A DNA stretch of 64,000 nt, taken from positions 558,001 through 622,000 of the forward strand of contig NZ_CP013909.1 of the NCBI RefSeq assembly GCF_001507645.1. Direction: 5' to 3'. Made by a program: the position numbers and the translations under genes. Below the pieces are notes generated by a model. That model was not told the DNA's origin, made no database searches, and saw only the letters and a program-made list of their open reading frames with translations. Position 1 is the first letter of the stretch; the number at the start of each line of letters is the position of its first letter. This document shows, piece after piece, positions 52,884 to 62,095 of this stretch. Origin of the DNA: Hymenobacter sedentarius. Its GTDB lineage: Bacteria; Bacteroidota; Bacteroidia; Cytophagales; Hymenobacteraceae.

Positions 52884-53321
52884 TTAATCCTTGAGCACGA
52901 TGCTCACAACTTTCCCTGGACCTTCTACCGTGAATTTGCACTCGTTGAAATTGGGCGCGGCCACGGTGGGGCGTACGTTGTTCGAAAACGCGTAGGGCTC
53001 GGTGGGGATGCCGATGAAGTTCTTGTCGATTTTGTCGTTGTTGTTGAGGTCCTGCGTGATGGCCACGGCCCATTCTCCTTTGGGTAGCTCAACCGGCAAC
53101 GTAAACTCCCGCTTGCCCTCCGGCTTCACGGTCTTGGAAAACGCCCATTTCCCGCTTTTCAGAAACCCCTCGGGGGTGTTGTAGAAATACAGCTTTACGG
53201 TGGAGGTGCTGGACACCAGCGACGATACGACCACCGTTACGGGCTCGGTTTCGACGGGAGGCGTAGCGGCGCCCAAAAGGCTGCTACCAATCAACAAGGA
53301 GCAAAGCGACAGCACTTTCAT
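52884..53321 (-). CDS. Exported DUF2141 protein
   Basis: 145 residues from ATG 53321, where a signal peptide (VLSLCSLLIGSSLLGA) starts. The body has VKLYFYNTPEGFL, GEWAVAITQDLNNNDKIDKNFIGIPTEPYAFSNN and FTVEGPGKVVSIVL fragments. This is the classic DUF2141 pattern, with the DxNxNxxxDxNxxGxPxExYGFSNN-like core. Function unknown; a beta-sandwich surface protein is likely. It is convergent with the proBA operon and has the 205-bp palindromic element upstream. Confidence 0.9.
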   Translation of the reverse strand: MKVLSLCSLLIGSSLLGAATPPVETEPVTVVVSSLVSSTSTVKLYFYNTPEGFLKSGKWAFSKTVKPEGKREFTLPVELPKGEWAVAITQDLNNNDKIDKNFIGIPTEPYAFSNNVRPTVAAPNFNECKFTVEGPGKVVSIVLKD

Positions 53322-53420
53322 AAGCGGGAGGCGTAAGGTGAGAAGTAATATTATAAGTACGGGCCAAACGCCCAGCGCGCCGAAAAGAGTTCGAACCGAG
53401 CAGCTGCACCATAACCTTGA

Positions 53421-53625
53421 GAACGACCAACTCCCCTCCTTAGCAAGGAGGGGATGTTCGAGCCAAGGGCGAGAGCGGGGGTGGTTGAGCCGTTGCACGA
53501 CACCCGAACGACTCCAGCCCAAGTCGTTCTGCTATTGTGCTTCCATCGTGCAACGCCCACAACCACCCCAGCTCAACTTGGCAGTTGAGCGTCCCCTCCT
53601 TGGTAAGGAGGGGAGTTGGTCGTTC
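53421..53625. repeat. 205-bp palindromic element with 34-bp terminal inverted repeats
   Basis: The terminal arms 53421-53454 and 53592-53625 (GAACGACCAACTCCCCTCC...) match as complements at 33 of 34 positions. An inner pair (GAGCGGGGGTGGTTG... and its partner around 53545-53575) is also complementary. The element carries no ORF, so it resembles a MITE or a large REP-type cruciform. It separates the DUF2141 and NDH-2 promoters. Confidence 0.88.
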
Positions 53626-53672
53626 TTGCCATTTCTCATGGCTCATCTCCACTATTCGCACATATTTACCAA

Positions 53673-55004
53673 ATGGAAGGGTTAACCAAAATAGACGACC
53701 TCGGCAAGCCGCGCGTGGTGATTGTGGGCGGCGGGTTTGCGGGGCTGGAGCTGGCCAAGGCGCTGGCCACGGCCCCGGTGCAGGTAGTGCTTATCGACAA
53801 GCAGAACTACCACACGTTTCAGCCGCTGCTGTATCAGGTAGCTACGGCCGGGCTCGATGCCGATTCCATTGTCTCGCCGTTTCGCAAAATTCTGAGCGAG
53901 CAGGAGAACTTTTACTTCCGGCTGGCCGAAGTGCAGGCCGTGGACACGGCCGCCAAGGTAGTGGAAACCAGCATTGGGCGGGTGCGTTACGACTACCTGG
54001 TAATTGCCACCGGGGCCGAGCCCAATTATTTTGGCGATGCGCAAATGGCCAAGCATTCCATTGCCTTGAAAAGCGTGGAAGATGCCATTGAGCTGCGCAA
54101 CACCGTGCTGTCGAATTTCGAGCAGGCGCTGCAGCTCGGCGACATGGAGCAAATCAACAGCCTGCTCGATTTTGTGATAGTGGGCGGCGGCCCCACCGGC
54201 GTGGAGCTGGCCGGCGCCCTGAGCGAGCTGCGCAAGCACGTCTTTCCCAAAGACTACCGCGAGTTGGACTTTAAGGAAATGGACATTCACCTAGTGCAGA
54301 GCGGGCCGGTGCTGCTCAAGGGCATGTCGGCTCAGGCCTCGCAGGAGGCGCTGGAGTCGCTGCAGAAATTTGGGGTGCAGGTGTGGCTGGAGGCGCGGGT
54401 GAAATCCTACGATGGCTTCACGGTCACGCTAAGCACCGGCAAGCAGCTCATCACGCGCACGCTCATCTGGGCGGCGGGGGTCACGGGGGCGCCGCTCGCG
54501 GGCCTGCCCCCGGAGTGCCTGCTGCCCGGCAACCGCTACTGCGTGGACGAATACAGCCGCATTCTGGGCCACGACCACGTCTTTGCCATCGGCGACATTG
54601 CCGCCATGCGCAGCCCGGCCTACCCCGAAGGCCATCCCATGGTGGCGCAGCCCGCGCTGCAGCAGGGCCGGCTGCTGGGGCAGAACATTGCCCGGTTGCT
54701 GGTGGGCAAAGCGCCCCTCCCGTTCACGTACGACGACAAAGGTGCCATGGCCACCATCGGCCGCAACCACGCGGTGGCCGACGTGATACTCTTCGGCAAA
54801 GAATACCACTGGGGGGGCTTCATGGCCTGGCTGGCCTGGAGCTTTATCCACATCATTTCCCTGGTGGGCTTTCGCAACCGCCTTTCGGTATTTTTCACCT
54901 GGGGCTGGAACTACGTCACGCAGGATAAGGGCCTGCGCTACATCCTTGGCAAGACCAGAAAGCCCCTGGTGGAGCAGGAAGTGGTGGAAAAGGCGATTGT
55001 GTAG
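53673..55004 (+). CDS. ndh: Type II NADH dehydrogenase (NDH-2)
   Basis: 443 residues from ATG 53673. Two Rossmann dinucleotide motifs: FAD-binding VVIVGGGFAGLELA (about 15-28) and NADH-binding DFVIVGGGPTGVELAGAL (about 167-184). Others are NYHTFQPLLYQVATAGLDAD, WAAGVTGAPL, FAIGDIAA and HPMVAQPALQQGRLLGQNIA. A C-terminal amphipathic or membrane-associated segment (WLAWSFIHIISLVGFRNR) fits a peripheral membrane enzyme passing electrons from NADH to menaquinone without proton pumping. The upstream frame from 53616 overlaps the repeat element and is rejected. Confidence 0.95.
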   Translation: MEGLTKIDDLGKPRVVIVGGGFAGLELAKALATAPVQVVLIDKQNYHTFQPLLYQVATAGLDADSIVSPFRKILSEQENFYFRLAEVQAVDTAAKVVETSIGRVRYDYLVIATGAEPNYFGDAQMAKHSIALKSVEDAIELRNTVLSNFEQALQLGDMEQINSLLDFVIVGGGPTGVELAGALSELRKHVFPKDYRELDFKEMDIHLVQSGPVLLKGMSAQASQEALESLQKFGVQVWLEARVKSYDGFTVTLSTGKQLITRTLIWAAGVTGAPLAGLPPECLLPGNRYCVDEYSRILGHDHVFAIGDIAAMRSPAYPEGHPMVAQPALQQGRLLGQNIARLLVGKAPLPFTYDDKGAMATIGRNHAVADVILFGKEYHWGGFMAWLAWSFIHIISLVGFRNRLSVFFTWGWNYVTQDKGLRYILGKTRKPLVEQEVVEKAIV

Positions 55005-55244
55005 GCAGGTTTTAGCTCAAGCCAGCTGCTTACGGCCGGGGCTCGGCTCAGGTCAACTCCACTGCGCCAAACGGGTTAGCGGCCTTGACCTTGGCCGGAA
55101 CAATGTTGGCGCAATCTGAACAAGTAGGGAGCGTTACCGTGTCTCAAGGAATCTGTTGGGGCGTACGCAACCTTCGCTTTCGGGCGCCGGTCAAAGAACT
55201 TGAATACGGCTTCACACTATCATTATCTATCCAATTTCCAGTTT

Positions 55245-55625
55245 ATGCGCATCCTGCCAGCCCTGGGTTTCGCCTTGCTTTCCCTCACCGTTTTCAGCTG
55301 CAAGCACAGCGACTCGGCGGTGCCCTGCTACTCCGGCGTGGTGGTGGGCGATGCCTGCATGGATGGCATTTTGATTGACGTTGACGCGGCCTCGGCCATT
55401 GGCAAACCTACCGGCAACTACACCAACGTCATTGCCGCCGTCAATTTTGCTGACCTGAGCAGCCTGAGCAAAGTGGGCCAGCGCGTTTACTTCACGTACC
55501 GCAACGACCCCAGCCAGCAGACGGTCTCCCGCTTCTGCACCGCCAACAGTGCCCCGCTGCCGGTGCCCCATTTCGTACTGAGCAACCTCTCGGTTACCAG
55601 CTGTAAGGACGGCGCTACGCACTAA
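55245..55625 (+). CDS. Small lipoprotein of unknown function
   Basis: 126 residues from ATG 55245. The leader LLSLTVFSC gives a lipobox with Cys19. Four further Cys (VPCYSG, GDACMDG, RFCTAN, SCKDG) probably form two disulfides. The short beta-rich domain contains TNVIAAVNFADLSSLSKVGQRVYFTYR. No named family recognised; small disulfide-rich lipoproteins like this are common in Bacteroidota. A terminator follows at 55652. Confidence 0.7.
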   Translation: MRILPALGFALLSLTVFSCKHSDSAVPCYSGVVVGDACMDGILIDVDAASAIGKPTGNYTNVIAAVNFADLSSLSKVGQRVYFTYRNDPSQQTVSRFCTANSAPLPVPHFVLSNLSVTSCKDGATH

Positions 55626-55651
55626 CCTTGCTGCATCTCCCTGTAAACCAC

Positions 55652-55680
55652 AACGCCCGACCAAGTTGGCCGGGCGTTTT
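55652..55680. terminator. Terminator between the lipoprotein and the metallopeptidase fusion
   Basis: AACGCCCGACCAA pairs with TTGGCCGGGCGTT (one mismatch), followed by TTTTC. It lies between convergent genes. Confidence 0.85.
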
Positions 55681-55702
55681 CGTAAGTGGCTAGTCCGCCA
55701 CA

Positions 55703-58573
55703 TCAGAGGCGGATATCAAATGCCAGCGGCTCCACTACCATTTGGCGCAGCGTGGAGCTGTACACCACCCGCACGCCGGCCTCGATGGGCGTGCGCAGGC
55801 GCAGCACGTTGAACAGCACCAGCGCATCGACGCCCACATTGCGGTAATTCTGCTGGCCGATGGTGCCGCGGATGTCATTGCCGCGCGCCACGTCGCCAAA
55901 GAAAGTGGCCCGTAGGCGCTGCACGTAGAGCAGGCGGCCCAATTCCCAGTGCGTGAAGGCCAGCGGCAGGCTGTAGTCGGCGCTGGCTACGCGCAGGTGG
56001 TTGAAGCTGGTGTAGCCCTCGCCGCGCGGAAACGACACGGCGGGCACAAACTGGTACTGCGCTTGGTCCTGCCACTGGTAGCCGGCCCGCAGCCGCAGGG
56101 CGTGGTGCTTGGCCAGGCCCGGCAAAAACACGCTGCCCTGCGCCGCCCACTGCCGGGCCTGCAGCCCGGTACCGAAGGGCGTGGTGCGCCACGTGCCCAG
56201 GAAGGTGCCACCCCGCCGGGGGGCCACGTCGCGGGCGCTGCGCTTGAGCTGATTGACATAGCTCACGGTGGTCTGGATGGCGTTCAGGGGCTGATTGGGG
56301 CCGGTTTCGTAGTATTTGCGGGTGGGCAGGTCGTAGTCGTACACCTGCTCGTGCAGGAAGTAGGTGCCCACCGACAGCGCCTGGAAAAACTTAGAATGCG
56401 TGAGGTTGAGCGGCAGGCGCAGGCCCGCCGTGAGCCGGGTATAGCGCCATTGGTCGCGGACGGTGCTGCCCCGGTAGAGCACGGCGGCATCGCGCCCGCC
56501 GTAGGTCACGTCCACGTCCACCACGGGGTAGAGGGCCTGGTAGCTCACGGCCCCCACCACGCTGGCGGTGCGCTCTACCTGGTCGTAGCCCACGCCGGCA
56601 AAGACCTGGGTGGTGTTGAGCAAATCCTGCGACCGGACGCCCAGGCTCACGGCGTTGCCCGTGGGGCTTTGCACCACCCCGTAGCTGAACAGGTTGAACG
56701 CATGCCGCAGCGGCGAATACCGCTGCACGCCGTAGTGCGGCGCCTCCGAATTGGGCTGGCTCAGCAGGCGCGGCACGAGTTGGCCGGCCGGCTCCTGGGC
56801 CGTGAGGGCCTCGGCGTAGGGGCCGACTTTATCGGCCTTGGCGGTAGGCACTGGCACCCAGGCTGTGGAATCGAGCGGCATTTCGACCACCCGCACCCCC
56901 GTGGCCTGATAGTCGTGAAAAGCCAGCGAGCGGCCATCGGGCGACACCGCCGCGTGATAGGCCCCCAGCGGCCGGGACGTCACCCGGTAGGTCTGGCCGG
57001 TGCGCGCGCTCACGGCATACAGGTTGTCGATGCCCGACTGCGAGGAATTATACAGCACGAAATCGCGCCAGGGCTGGGGGTTGGCCAGGTTCACATTGGC
57101 TACGGGCAGTAGTGCCTTCGTGGTGCCAGTCGCGGGGTCGAGCACCACGATGGTTTTGCCGGCGGCACTCAGCGTCACGGCCACCACGTGGCGGCCGTCG
57201 GGGTGCCAGCGGGGCTGCTGGTAGAAGTCGTTGGTGGGGTTGGGCAGGGTTTGAATTTCGGCGCCGGTTTGGGCGTCGAGGACAACCAGGGCGTGGTGGT
57301 AGCCGGCATCGGTGCGCGTGGCCACCAGGCGTCGGCCATCGGGCGAGAGGGCGGCAGCGGTGTAGCGCGCGCCTTTGCCCAGGCGGGTAAGCTGCCCGGT
57401 GGCCAGGTTCAGCACCTTCAGCTCCGAGGCGATGCGCTGGCCCCAGCGGGCGTCCTGCTGAAATTCGGGCCATACCACCTTGCCCCCGTTCACCGACAGC
57501 ATTTCGGGAATGTTGAGCTGGCCCGGCACAAACACGCGCCGCTCGGCCGCGTGCCGGCTCAGCACCACCAGTTGCGGCACATCGTCGAGGCCCGACTTCA
57601 GGGCCAGCACGGTGCTGTCAGTCACGTACTGCGGGTACTGGTAGCGCGTGAATACTTTCTCGGACGAATTAGCAACCAGCGCCCGCACCGGCGTGCGGAC
57701 GGGTTGGGCTGCCTGCTGCGCCCGCCAGGTCGAGTCAATTTCCGCCATGGTGCGGTCGTAGAGCTGCTCGACCCGCAGGCCGGTGCTGTGCCGGATGCCA
57801 TCGGAAAACGAGAACGGATAAAACGGAAACCGGTAGTAGCGGTCGAGCACCGAGGACCACACGGCCGGGCCGTAATGCGTTTTCAGGTACGACGTCATAA
57901 AATAGCCCAGCACGTACCAGTTGGGCACGTTGTCGCGCAGGGAGCCATTCACGGCCTTCTGGTAGGAGTAGCGGCGGCCGGCCAGCAGGTTGGCCCGCAG
58001 CCCCACGTCGAAGCTGGGGATGCGGCCGCGCCCGCTGCGCGTGAGGGCCGTTTCGGTGCCCACGGCGTCGCCTTCAAAAAACCACTGCGGCACGCCCACG
58101 GCCGCCACGCCCAGCGCGCCATCGCCCAGCAGCGGGCCCAGCACCCGGCCTATCCCCTGCCGGGCTTTCTCAAACTGGCCCACGTGCCGGTATTCGTGCA
58201 CGGCCAGGCCGTCGAGCCAGTCCAGGGTGCCCAGGTCCAGGCCCTGCTGCGGCGTGGTGAAAAACTCCGCATGCCGGGGCAAAAACGTCACAAAGCCGTT
58301 GCTGACCGTGGTCTGGTTTTGCAGCACCACGCTGATTGGCCGCGGGCTCACCCCGAGCGTGGCCACGTCGGGGCCGTGCAACTGCTCGAGCCGCGCGGCC
58401 GTGCGTTGGGCCGCCGTGTCGATACCGCCCGCATACAGCACTCGGAAGTGGGGCGTGCGCACCTCCTGCCAGCGCAGGGAAGGCGGATTTTGACTCAATA
58501 CAGGAAGGCTTTGGGCTTGAATCTGGCTCAACCCCGACAGGCCTAGCAGCCCGCCTAGCAACAAACGACCCAT
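55703..58573 (-). CDS. Putative zinc metallopeptidase fused to a TolB-like propeller and an outer-membrane barrel-like domain
   Basis: 956 residues. Signal peptide (LLLGGLLGLSGLSQIQAQ). Residues about 25-300 form a peptidase-MA-like gluzincin domain with HEYRH at 126-130 (fits HExxH) and WFFEGDA, whose Glu near 167 could be the third zinc ligand. About 310-600 is a WD40/PD40 propeller (LSPDGRRLVATRTD, WHPDGRHVVAVTL, VSPDGRSLAFHDY). The last 330 residues alternate in beta-barrel fashion and end MVVEPLAFDIRL, suggesting outer-membrane insertion. Catalysis and topology are inferred. It is not grouped with other genes. Confidence 0.8.
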   Translation of the reverse strand: MGRLLLGGLLGLSGLSQIQAQSLPVLSQNPPSLRWQEVRTPHFRVLYAGGIDTAAQRTAARLEQLHGPDVATLGVSPRPISVVLQNQTTVSNGFVTFLPRHAEFFTTPQQGLDLGTLDWLDGLAVHEYRHVGQFEKARQGIGRVLGPLLGDGALGVAAVGVPQWFFEGDAVGTETALTRSGRGRIPSFDVGLRANLLAGRRYSYQKAVNGSLRDNVPNWYVLGYFMTSYLKTHYGPAVWSSVLDRYYRFPFYPFSFSDGIRHSTGLRVEQLYDRTMAEIDSTWRAQQAAQPVRTPVRALVANSSEKVFTRYQYPQYVTDSTVLALKSGLDDVPQLVVLSRHAAERRVFVPGQLNIPEMLSVNGGKVVWPEFQQDARWGQRIASELKVLNLATGQLTRLGKGARYTAAALSPDGRRLVATRTDAGYHHALVVLDAQTGAEIQTLPNPTNDFYQQPRWHPDGRHVVAVTLSAAGKTIVVLDPATGTTKALLPVANVNLANPQPWRDFVLYNSSQSGIDNLYAVSARTGQTYRVTSRPLGAYHAAVSPDGRSLAFHDYQATGVRVVEMPLDSTAWVPVPTAKADKVGPYAEALTAQEPAGQLVPRLLSQPNSEAPHYGVQRYSPLRHAFNLFSYGVVQSPTGNAVSLGVRSQDLLNTTQVFAGVGYDQVERTASVVGAVSYQALYPVVDVDVTYGGRDAAVLYRGSTVRDQWRYTRLTAGLRLPLNLTHSKFFQALSVGTYFLHEQVYDYDLPTRKYYETGPNQPLNAIQTTVSYVNQLKRSARDVAPRRGGTFLGTWRTTPFGTGLQARQWAAQGSVFLPGLAKHHALRLRAGYQWQDQAQYQFVPAVSFPRGEGYTSFNHLRVASADYSLPLAFTHWELGRLLYVQRLRATFFGDVARGNDIRGTIGQQNYRNVGVDALVLFNVLRLRTPIEAGVRVVYSSTLRQMVVEPLAFDIRL

Positions 58574-58598
58574 AACAGCTACAAGAATATCACGCCCT

Positions 58599-58742
58599 AA
58601 AGAACGTCATGTTGAGCTTGTCGAAGCATCTCTACCTTGCAACTAATCCCGACGTCTGTCATGCAGAGCGCAGCGAAGCATCTTATCACGTTCGAACAAT
58701 TCGTTCAGCGGGGATAGGATGCTTCGCTGCGCTCTGCATGAC
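58599..58742. repeat. One half and one full REP-like palindromic element
   Basis: 58599-58636 is a single arm of the 47039-type element without its partner. 58658-58687 and 58713-58742 form a full hairpin with one mismatch, identical in core to the 39301 element. The rest of the 58574-58926 gap shows no gene. Confidence 0.88.
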
Positions 58743-58926
58743 AACCGGCGTGAAGCATGACAGACGAGTGGGAACACGACTAGCGGCGCAGGAGCATAAG
58801 GTTCTGCTTTTCCCTCTCCTACCCCAGGTTCCGGCATCGATTGCGCAATTATAGTCAGCCCAACCTGCCAATTTTCTCCCAGGATGCGACCAACTTACGG
58901 GCCGAAACCATCCCAATTCCCATCCT

Positions 58927-60264
58927 ATGGAACGCCGCTTATTTACGCAGCTTACCGGCACGGCGCTGGCCGGCTCGCTGCTCACCAACCACGCGCTGGC
59001 CTCGGCGCTGGCCCCGGCCAAAAAGAAACGGGTGGCCATGGTGGGCACCGGCCACCGCGGCCTGGGCATGTGGGGCACGCCCGTACTGGCCGAACACGGC
59101 CACAGCATGGAGTTTGTGGGCCTCTGCGACATCAACCCCGGCCGCGTGGCCACCGGCAAAAAGATGCTGGGCGTGAGCTGCCCCACCTATACCGACTTCG
59201 ACAAGATGATGCGGGAAACCAAGCCCGATGTCCTCATCGTAACCACCGTAGATGCCACCCACAACGAATTCATTGTGAAGGGTATGGAGTACGGGGCCGA
59301 CATCGTGACCGAGAAGCCGATGACCACCGACGAGAAGAAGTGCCAGCAGATTCTCGACGCCGAAAAGCGCACCGGCAAGAAGGTGAAAGTGACCTTCAAC
59401 TACCGCTACTCGCCGCACCGCCAGAAGCTCTACGAGTTGTTGCGCTCGGGCGTGATTGGCAAGATTGAATCGGCCGATTTCCACTGGTACCTCGACGTGC
59501 ACCACGGCGCCGACTACTTCCGCCGCTGGCACCGCCTGCGCCAAAACAGCGGCTCATTGCTGGTGCACAAAGCCACCCACCACTTCGACCTGCTGAACTG
59601 GTGGCTCGAATCGGACCCGGAGGAGGTATTCGCCTACGGCCAGCTCAATTTCTACGGCAAGAACAACGCCTTCCGGCACACCCACTGCCGCCCCTGCCCC
59701 CACAAAGACAAGTGTGCCTTCTATTTCGACATGACCAAGGACAAGCGCCTGATGGCCATTTACGCCGACAACGAGCAGTACGACGGCTACCACCGCGACG
59801 GCTGCGTGTGGCGCGAAGACATCGACATTTTCGACAAGATGGCCGTGCAAATCAAGTATGCCAACCAGGTGCAAGTGAGCTACTCGCTCACCACCTACTC
59901 GCCCTACGAGGGCTACCGCATTGCCTTCAACGGCACCAAGGGCCGCCTCGAAGCCTGGATTAAGGAAAAGCAGCCGTGGGAGGAAGAGCCCTTCGACGAA
60001 ATTCAGCTCACCACCAGCTTCGGCAAGCGCGAGCTGATTCGCATTCCCAACAACGAGGAAGGCCACGGCGGCGGCGACGTGCGCCTGCGCAAGCAAATCT
60101 TCGCCCCCGATGGCCACGACCCCTACCGCCAGGCCGCCGGCACCCGCGATGGGGCCATGGCCTGCCTCATCGGCATCGGCGCCCGCCACAGCATCGACAG
60201 CGGCAAACCCATAAAAATCGGCGACTTAACTACCTTAAAACCCTCGGGCACGCGGGGCGTTTGA
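58927..60264 (+). CDS. Gfo/Idh/MocA-family oxidoreductase, probable Tat-exported
   Basis: 445 residues. A Tat-like leader with Arg-Arg (MERRLFTQLTGTALAGSLL) precedes the NAD(P) fold: KRVAMVGTGHRGLGMWG, VGLCDINPGR, DVLIVTTVDATHNEFIVKGM and the EKPMT motif. The substrate domain has VTFNYRYSPHRQKLYELL and HKATHHFDLLNWW (catalytic-type Lys/His). A CRPCPHKDKC cluster of three Cys marks a subgroup common in Bacteroidota. These enzymes oxidise or reduce sugars, some as glycosidases; the substrate is unknown. The gene is monocistronic between the REP elements and the yceI-like gene. Confidence 0.92.
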   Translation: MERRLFTQLTGTALAGSLLTNHALASALAPAKKKRVAMVGTGHRGLGMWGTPVLAEHGHSMEFVGLCDINPGRVATGKKMLGVSCPTYTDFDKMMRETKPDVLIVTTVDATHNEFIVKGMEYGADIVTEKPMTTDEKKCQQILDAEKRTGKKVKVTFNYRYSPHRQKLYELLRSGVIGKIESADFHWYLDVHHGADYFRRWHRLRQNSGSLLVHKATHHFDLLNWWLESDPEEVFAYGQLNFYGKNNAFRHTHCRPCPHKDKCAFYFDMTKDKRLMAIYADNEQYDGYHRDGCVWREDIDIFDKMAVQIKYANQVQVSYSLTTYSPYEGYRIAFNGTKGRLEAWIKEKQPWEEEPFDEIQLTTSFGKRELIRIPNNEEGHGGGDVRLRKQIFAPDGHDPYRQAAGTRDGAMACLIGIGARHSIDSGKPIKIGDLTTLKPSGTRGV

Positions 60265-60336
60265 ACTTTCTGAGACGGGCGGCGTTTACGCAGCAACGAT
60301 AATTGATGTACCAACATTTTATGTAGCAACATTTGT

Positions 60337-60344
60337 TATCTTTG
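60337..60344 (+). promoter_or_regulatory. -7 box TATCTTTG upstream of the YceI gene
   Basis: Exact TAnnTTTG match 32 bases before ATG 60377. A TTTT at 60317 is a weak -33 candidate. Confidence 0.5.
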
Positions 60345-60376
60345 CACCCAACATTCACCTTTTCAAGCTTCACCCC

Positions 60377-60928
60377 ATGTCCGAGACCGCAACCACCACC
60401 GCCACCAAATGGGTACTTGACCCCACCCATTCCGAAGTGCAGTTCAAAATCAAGCACTTGGTTATTTCCACCGTTACGGGTTCGTTTAAAACCTTCCAGG
60501 GCTCGATGCAGACCGAAGGCGACTCGTTTGAAAACGCCAAAATTGAGTTCACGCTCGACGTGGCCAGCGTCGACACCAACCAGGAGCAGCGCGATGCCCA
60601 CCTGAAGAGCGATGAATTCTTCGACGCCACCAAGTTCCCGCACATCAAGTTCGAGTCGACTTCGTTCGTAAAAGAAAGCGGCGACACCTACAAGCTCAAC
60701 GGCAACCTCACGATGAAAGACGTGACCAAGCCCGTGACCCTTGAGGCCGAATTTGGCGGCGAAGCCGTCGATTTCTACGGCAACCACAAGGCCGGCTTCG
60801 AGGTAACCGGCAAACTCAACCGCAAAGAGTTCGGCCTGACCTGGGGCGCCGTGACCGAAGCCGGCTCCATCGTGCTCGGCGACGACGTGAAGCTGATTAT
60901 CAACGTACAGTTCGTGAAGCAGGCGTAA
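60377..60928 (+). CDS. YceI family protein
   Basis: 183 residues. The YceI lipocalin-like barrel shows TKWVLDPTHSEVQFKIKHLVISTVTGSFKTFQG, VDTNQEQRDAHLKSDEFFDATKFPHIKFEST, GNLTMKDVTKPVTLEAEF fragments and LNRKEFGLTWG. The fold binds isoprenoid-like lipids in known members. There is no signal peptide, so it is probably cytoplasmic, unlike E. coli YceI. A REP-like element and a terminator follow. Confidence 0.95.
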   Translation: MSETATTTATKWVLDPTHSEVQFKIKHLVISTVTGSFKTFQGSMQTEGDSFENAKIEFTLDVASVDTNQEQRDAHLKSDEFFDATKFPHIKFESTSFVKESGDTYKLNGNLTMKDVTKPVTLEAEFGGEAVDFYGNHKAGFEVTGKLNRKEFGLTWGAVTEAGSIVLGDDVKLIINVQFVKQA

Positions 60929-60950
60929 TTATAGCTTTTAGCTAACGTCT

Positions 60951-61030
60951 GTCATGCTGACGAAGGAAGCATCTTATCCCCGCTGAACGATTCGTCCGGA
61001 CGTGAGAAGATGCTTCCTTCGTCAGCATTA
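60951..61030. repeat. REP-like palindromic element (GACGAAGGA variant)
   Basis: Arms 60953-60974 and 61007-61028 are exact 22-base complements with the ATGCTGACGAAGGAAGCATCTT core, a variant of the 39301 and 47039 family. Confidence 0.88.
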
Positions 61031-61036
61031 CAAAAC

Positions 61037-61073
61037 AAAAAAGCGGCTGCTCCATTCGGGCAGCCGCTTTTTT
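61037..61073. terminator. Bidirectional terminator between YceI and desaturase genes
   Basis: AAAAAAGCGGCTGC, a 9-base loop, then the complementary arm and a T-run, between convergent genes. Confidence 0.88.
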
Positions 61074-61090
61074 GTTACTGGTAACTCTGG

Positions 61091-62095
61091 CTATGCCGAC
61101 AGCAGCTCCTGGTCCGGCACGCTCTGGTCCTTGAGTGTGGCCGTGCCGCGCTCCTTGCGCATGATGCGGGAGTAAAGGCTGATTTCCTGGTCGAACAAGA
61201 ACATGAAAAACAGCTTGGTGTAGCTGGTGTGGGCCAGCAGCGGCTCGTAGAACTCGGGGGCCACGCGCTTGAGCTTGGGCAGGTTGTTCCACGGAATGCT
61301 GGGCATGTCGTGGTGCTCGTTGTGGTAGCCCACGTTGAGGTTGATGCCGTTGAGCCGGCCGTAGTACGAATAGGTTTCCTGCTCGGGGCTGAGGGTAAGG
61401 TAGTGCTCCTGAATCCAGCGGGCCCCGAGCGGGTGCAGCCCCACCGAAAACCAGAAGCTCAGGAACAGGTAGAGCAGCGCCGTCCAGCCCAAGAAGTATA
61501 CCACGGCCACGTCGAAGGCCAGTTGGGCTACAATATTGGCGGCCACGTACCGGTCGATGGTGGCCACCTCGCGGCAGCGCGCCGTGCGAATGACCTGAAA
61601 CAACGGGAAGAAAAACAGCCAGATGGCCTTGCCGATGCTGTAGTTGTGAATCAGCTTGGCCTCATACCAGTCGGGCAGGTCGGCGTCAAGTTCGTGCACG
61701 CCCTGAAAGACGTGGTGCTTGATGTGGAAATTCTTGAAGCTGATGGCCGTCGGGAAAATCGACGGGAAATTGGCCACAATACCAGTAGCCACGTTTTGCC
61801 ACAGCCTTTTGAACACCAAGTTGTGGGCCGCTTCGTGTATGACCACGAAGAGCGTGTGCGAGAAAAATGCCCCCACCAAATAAGCCACCGGGATGGTCCA
61901 GTACCAGGCCTGGTGGCGGAGCAGGTAGGCCAAGGCCACCTGGGCGGCCACGCAGCCCAACCCAATGAGAAAGGTAGCGGGGTTGCGCGCCATGAGCTGC
62001 TTCACCTCGGGGTGGGCCCGGATGATTTGGCGGGTGCGCCCGCGGTGGGGCTCGGGGGCCGTGGCAACGGTGAAAGCGGTAGGAGCTGGGGCCAT
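61091..62095 (-). CDS. Fatty-acid desaturase, sphingolipid delta-4 (DES1) type
   Basis: 334 residues from ATG 62095. Three His boxes for the diiron site: HEAAH (87-91), HIKHH (124-128) and NEHHD (259-263). Four or so membrane helices. The LDADLPDWYEA, SYYGRLNGINLNVGYHNEHHD and IPWNNLPKLK segments resemble sphingolipid delta-4 desaturases rather than acyl-CoA desaturases. Sphingobacteria and Hymenobacter relatives make sphingolipids, so modification of a ceramide base is plausible. Substrate specificity is inference. The frame from 62134 adds residues outside the family. Confidence 0.92.
   Translation of the reverse strand: MAPAPTAFTVATAPEPHRGRTRQIIRAHPEVKQLMARNPATFLIGLGCVAAQVALAYLLRHQAWYWTIPVAYLVGAFFSHTLFVVIHEAAHNLVFKRLWQNVATGIVANFPSIFPTAISFKNFHIKHHVFQGVHELDADLPDWYEAKLIHNYSIGKAIWLFFFPLFQVIRTARCREVATIDRYVAANIVAQLAFDVAVVYFLGWTALLYLFLSFWFSVGLHPLGARWIQEHYLTLSPEQETYSYYGRLNGINLNVGYHNEHHDMPSIPWNNLPKLKRVAPEFYEPLLAHTSYTKLFFMFLFDQEISLYSRIMRKERGTATLKDQSVPDQELLSA

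Noticed and set aside
57188..58546. 452-codon plus-strand frame opposite the metallopeptidase fusion
   Set aside because: No domain; the minus-strand gene has a signal peptide, HExxH and propeller repeats.
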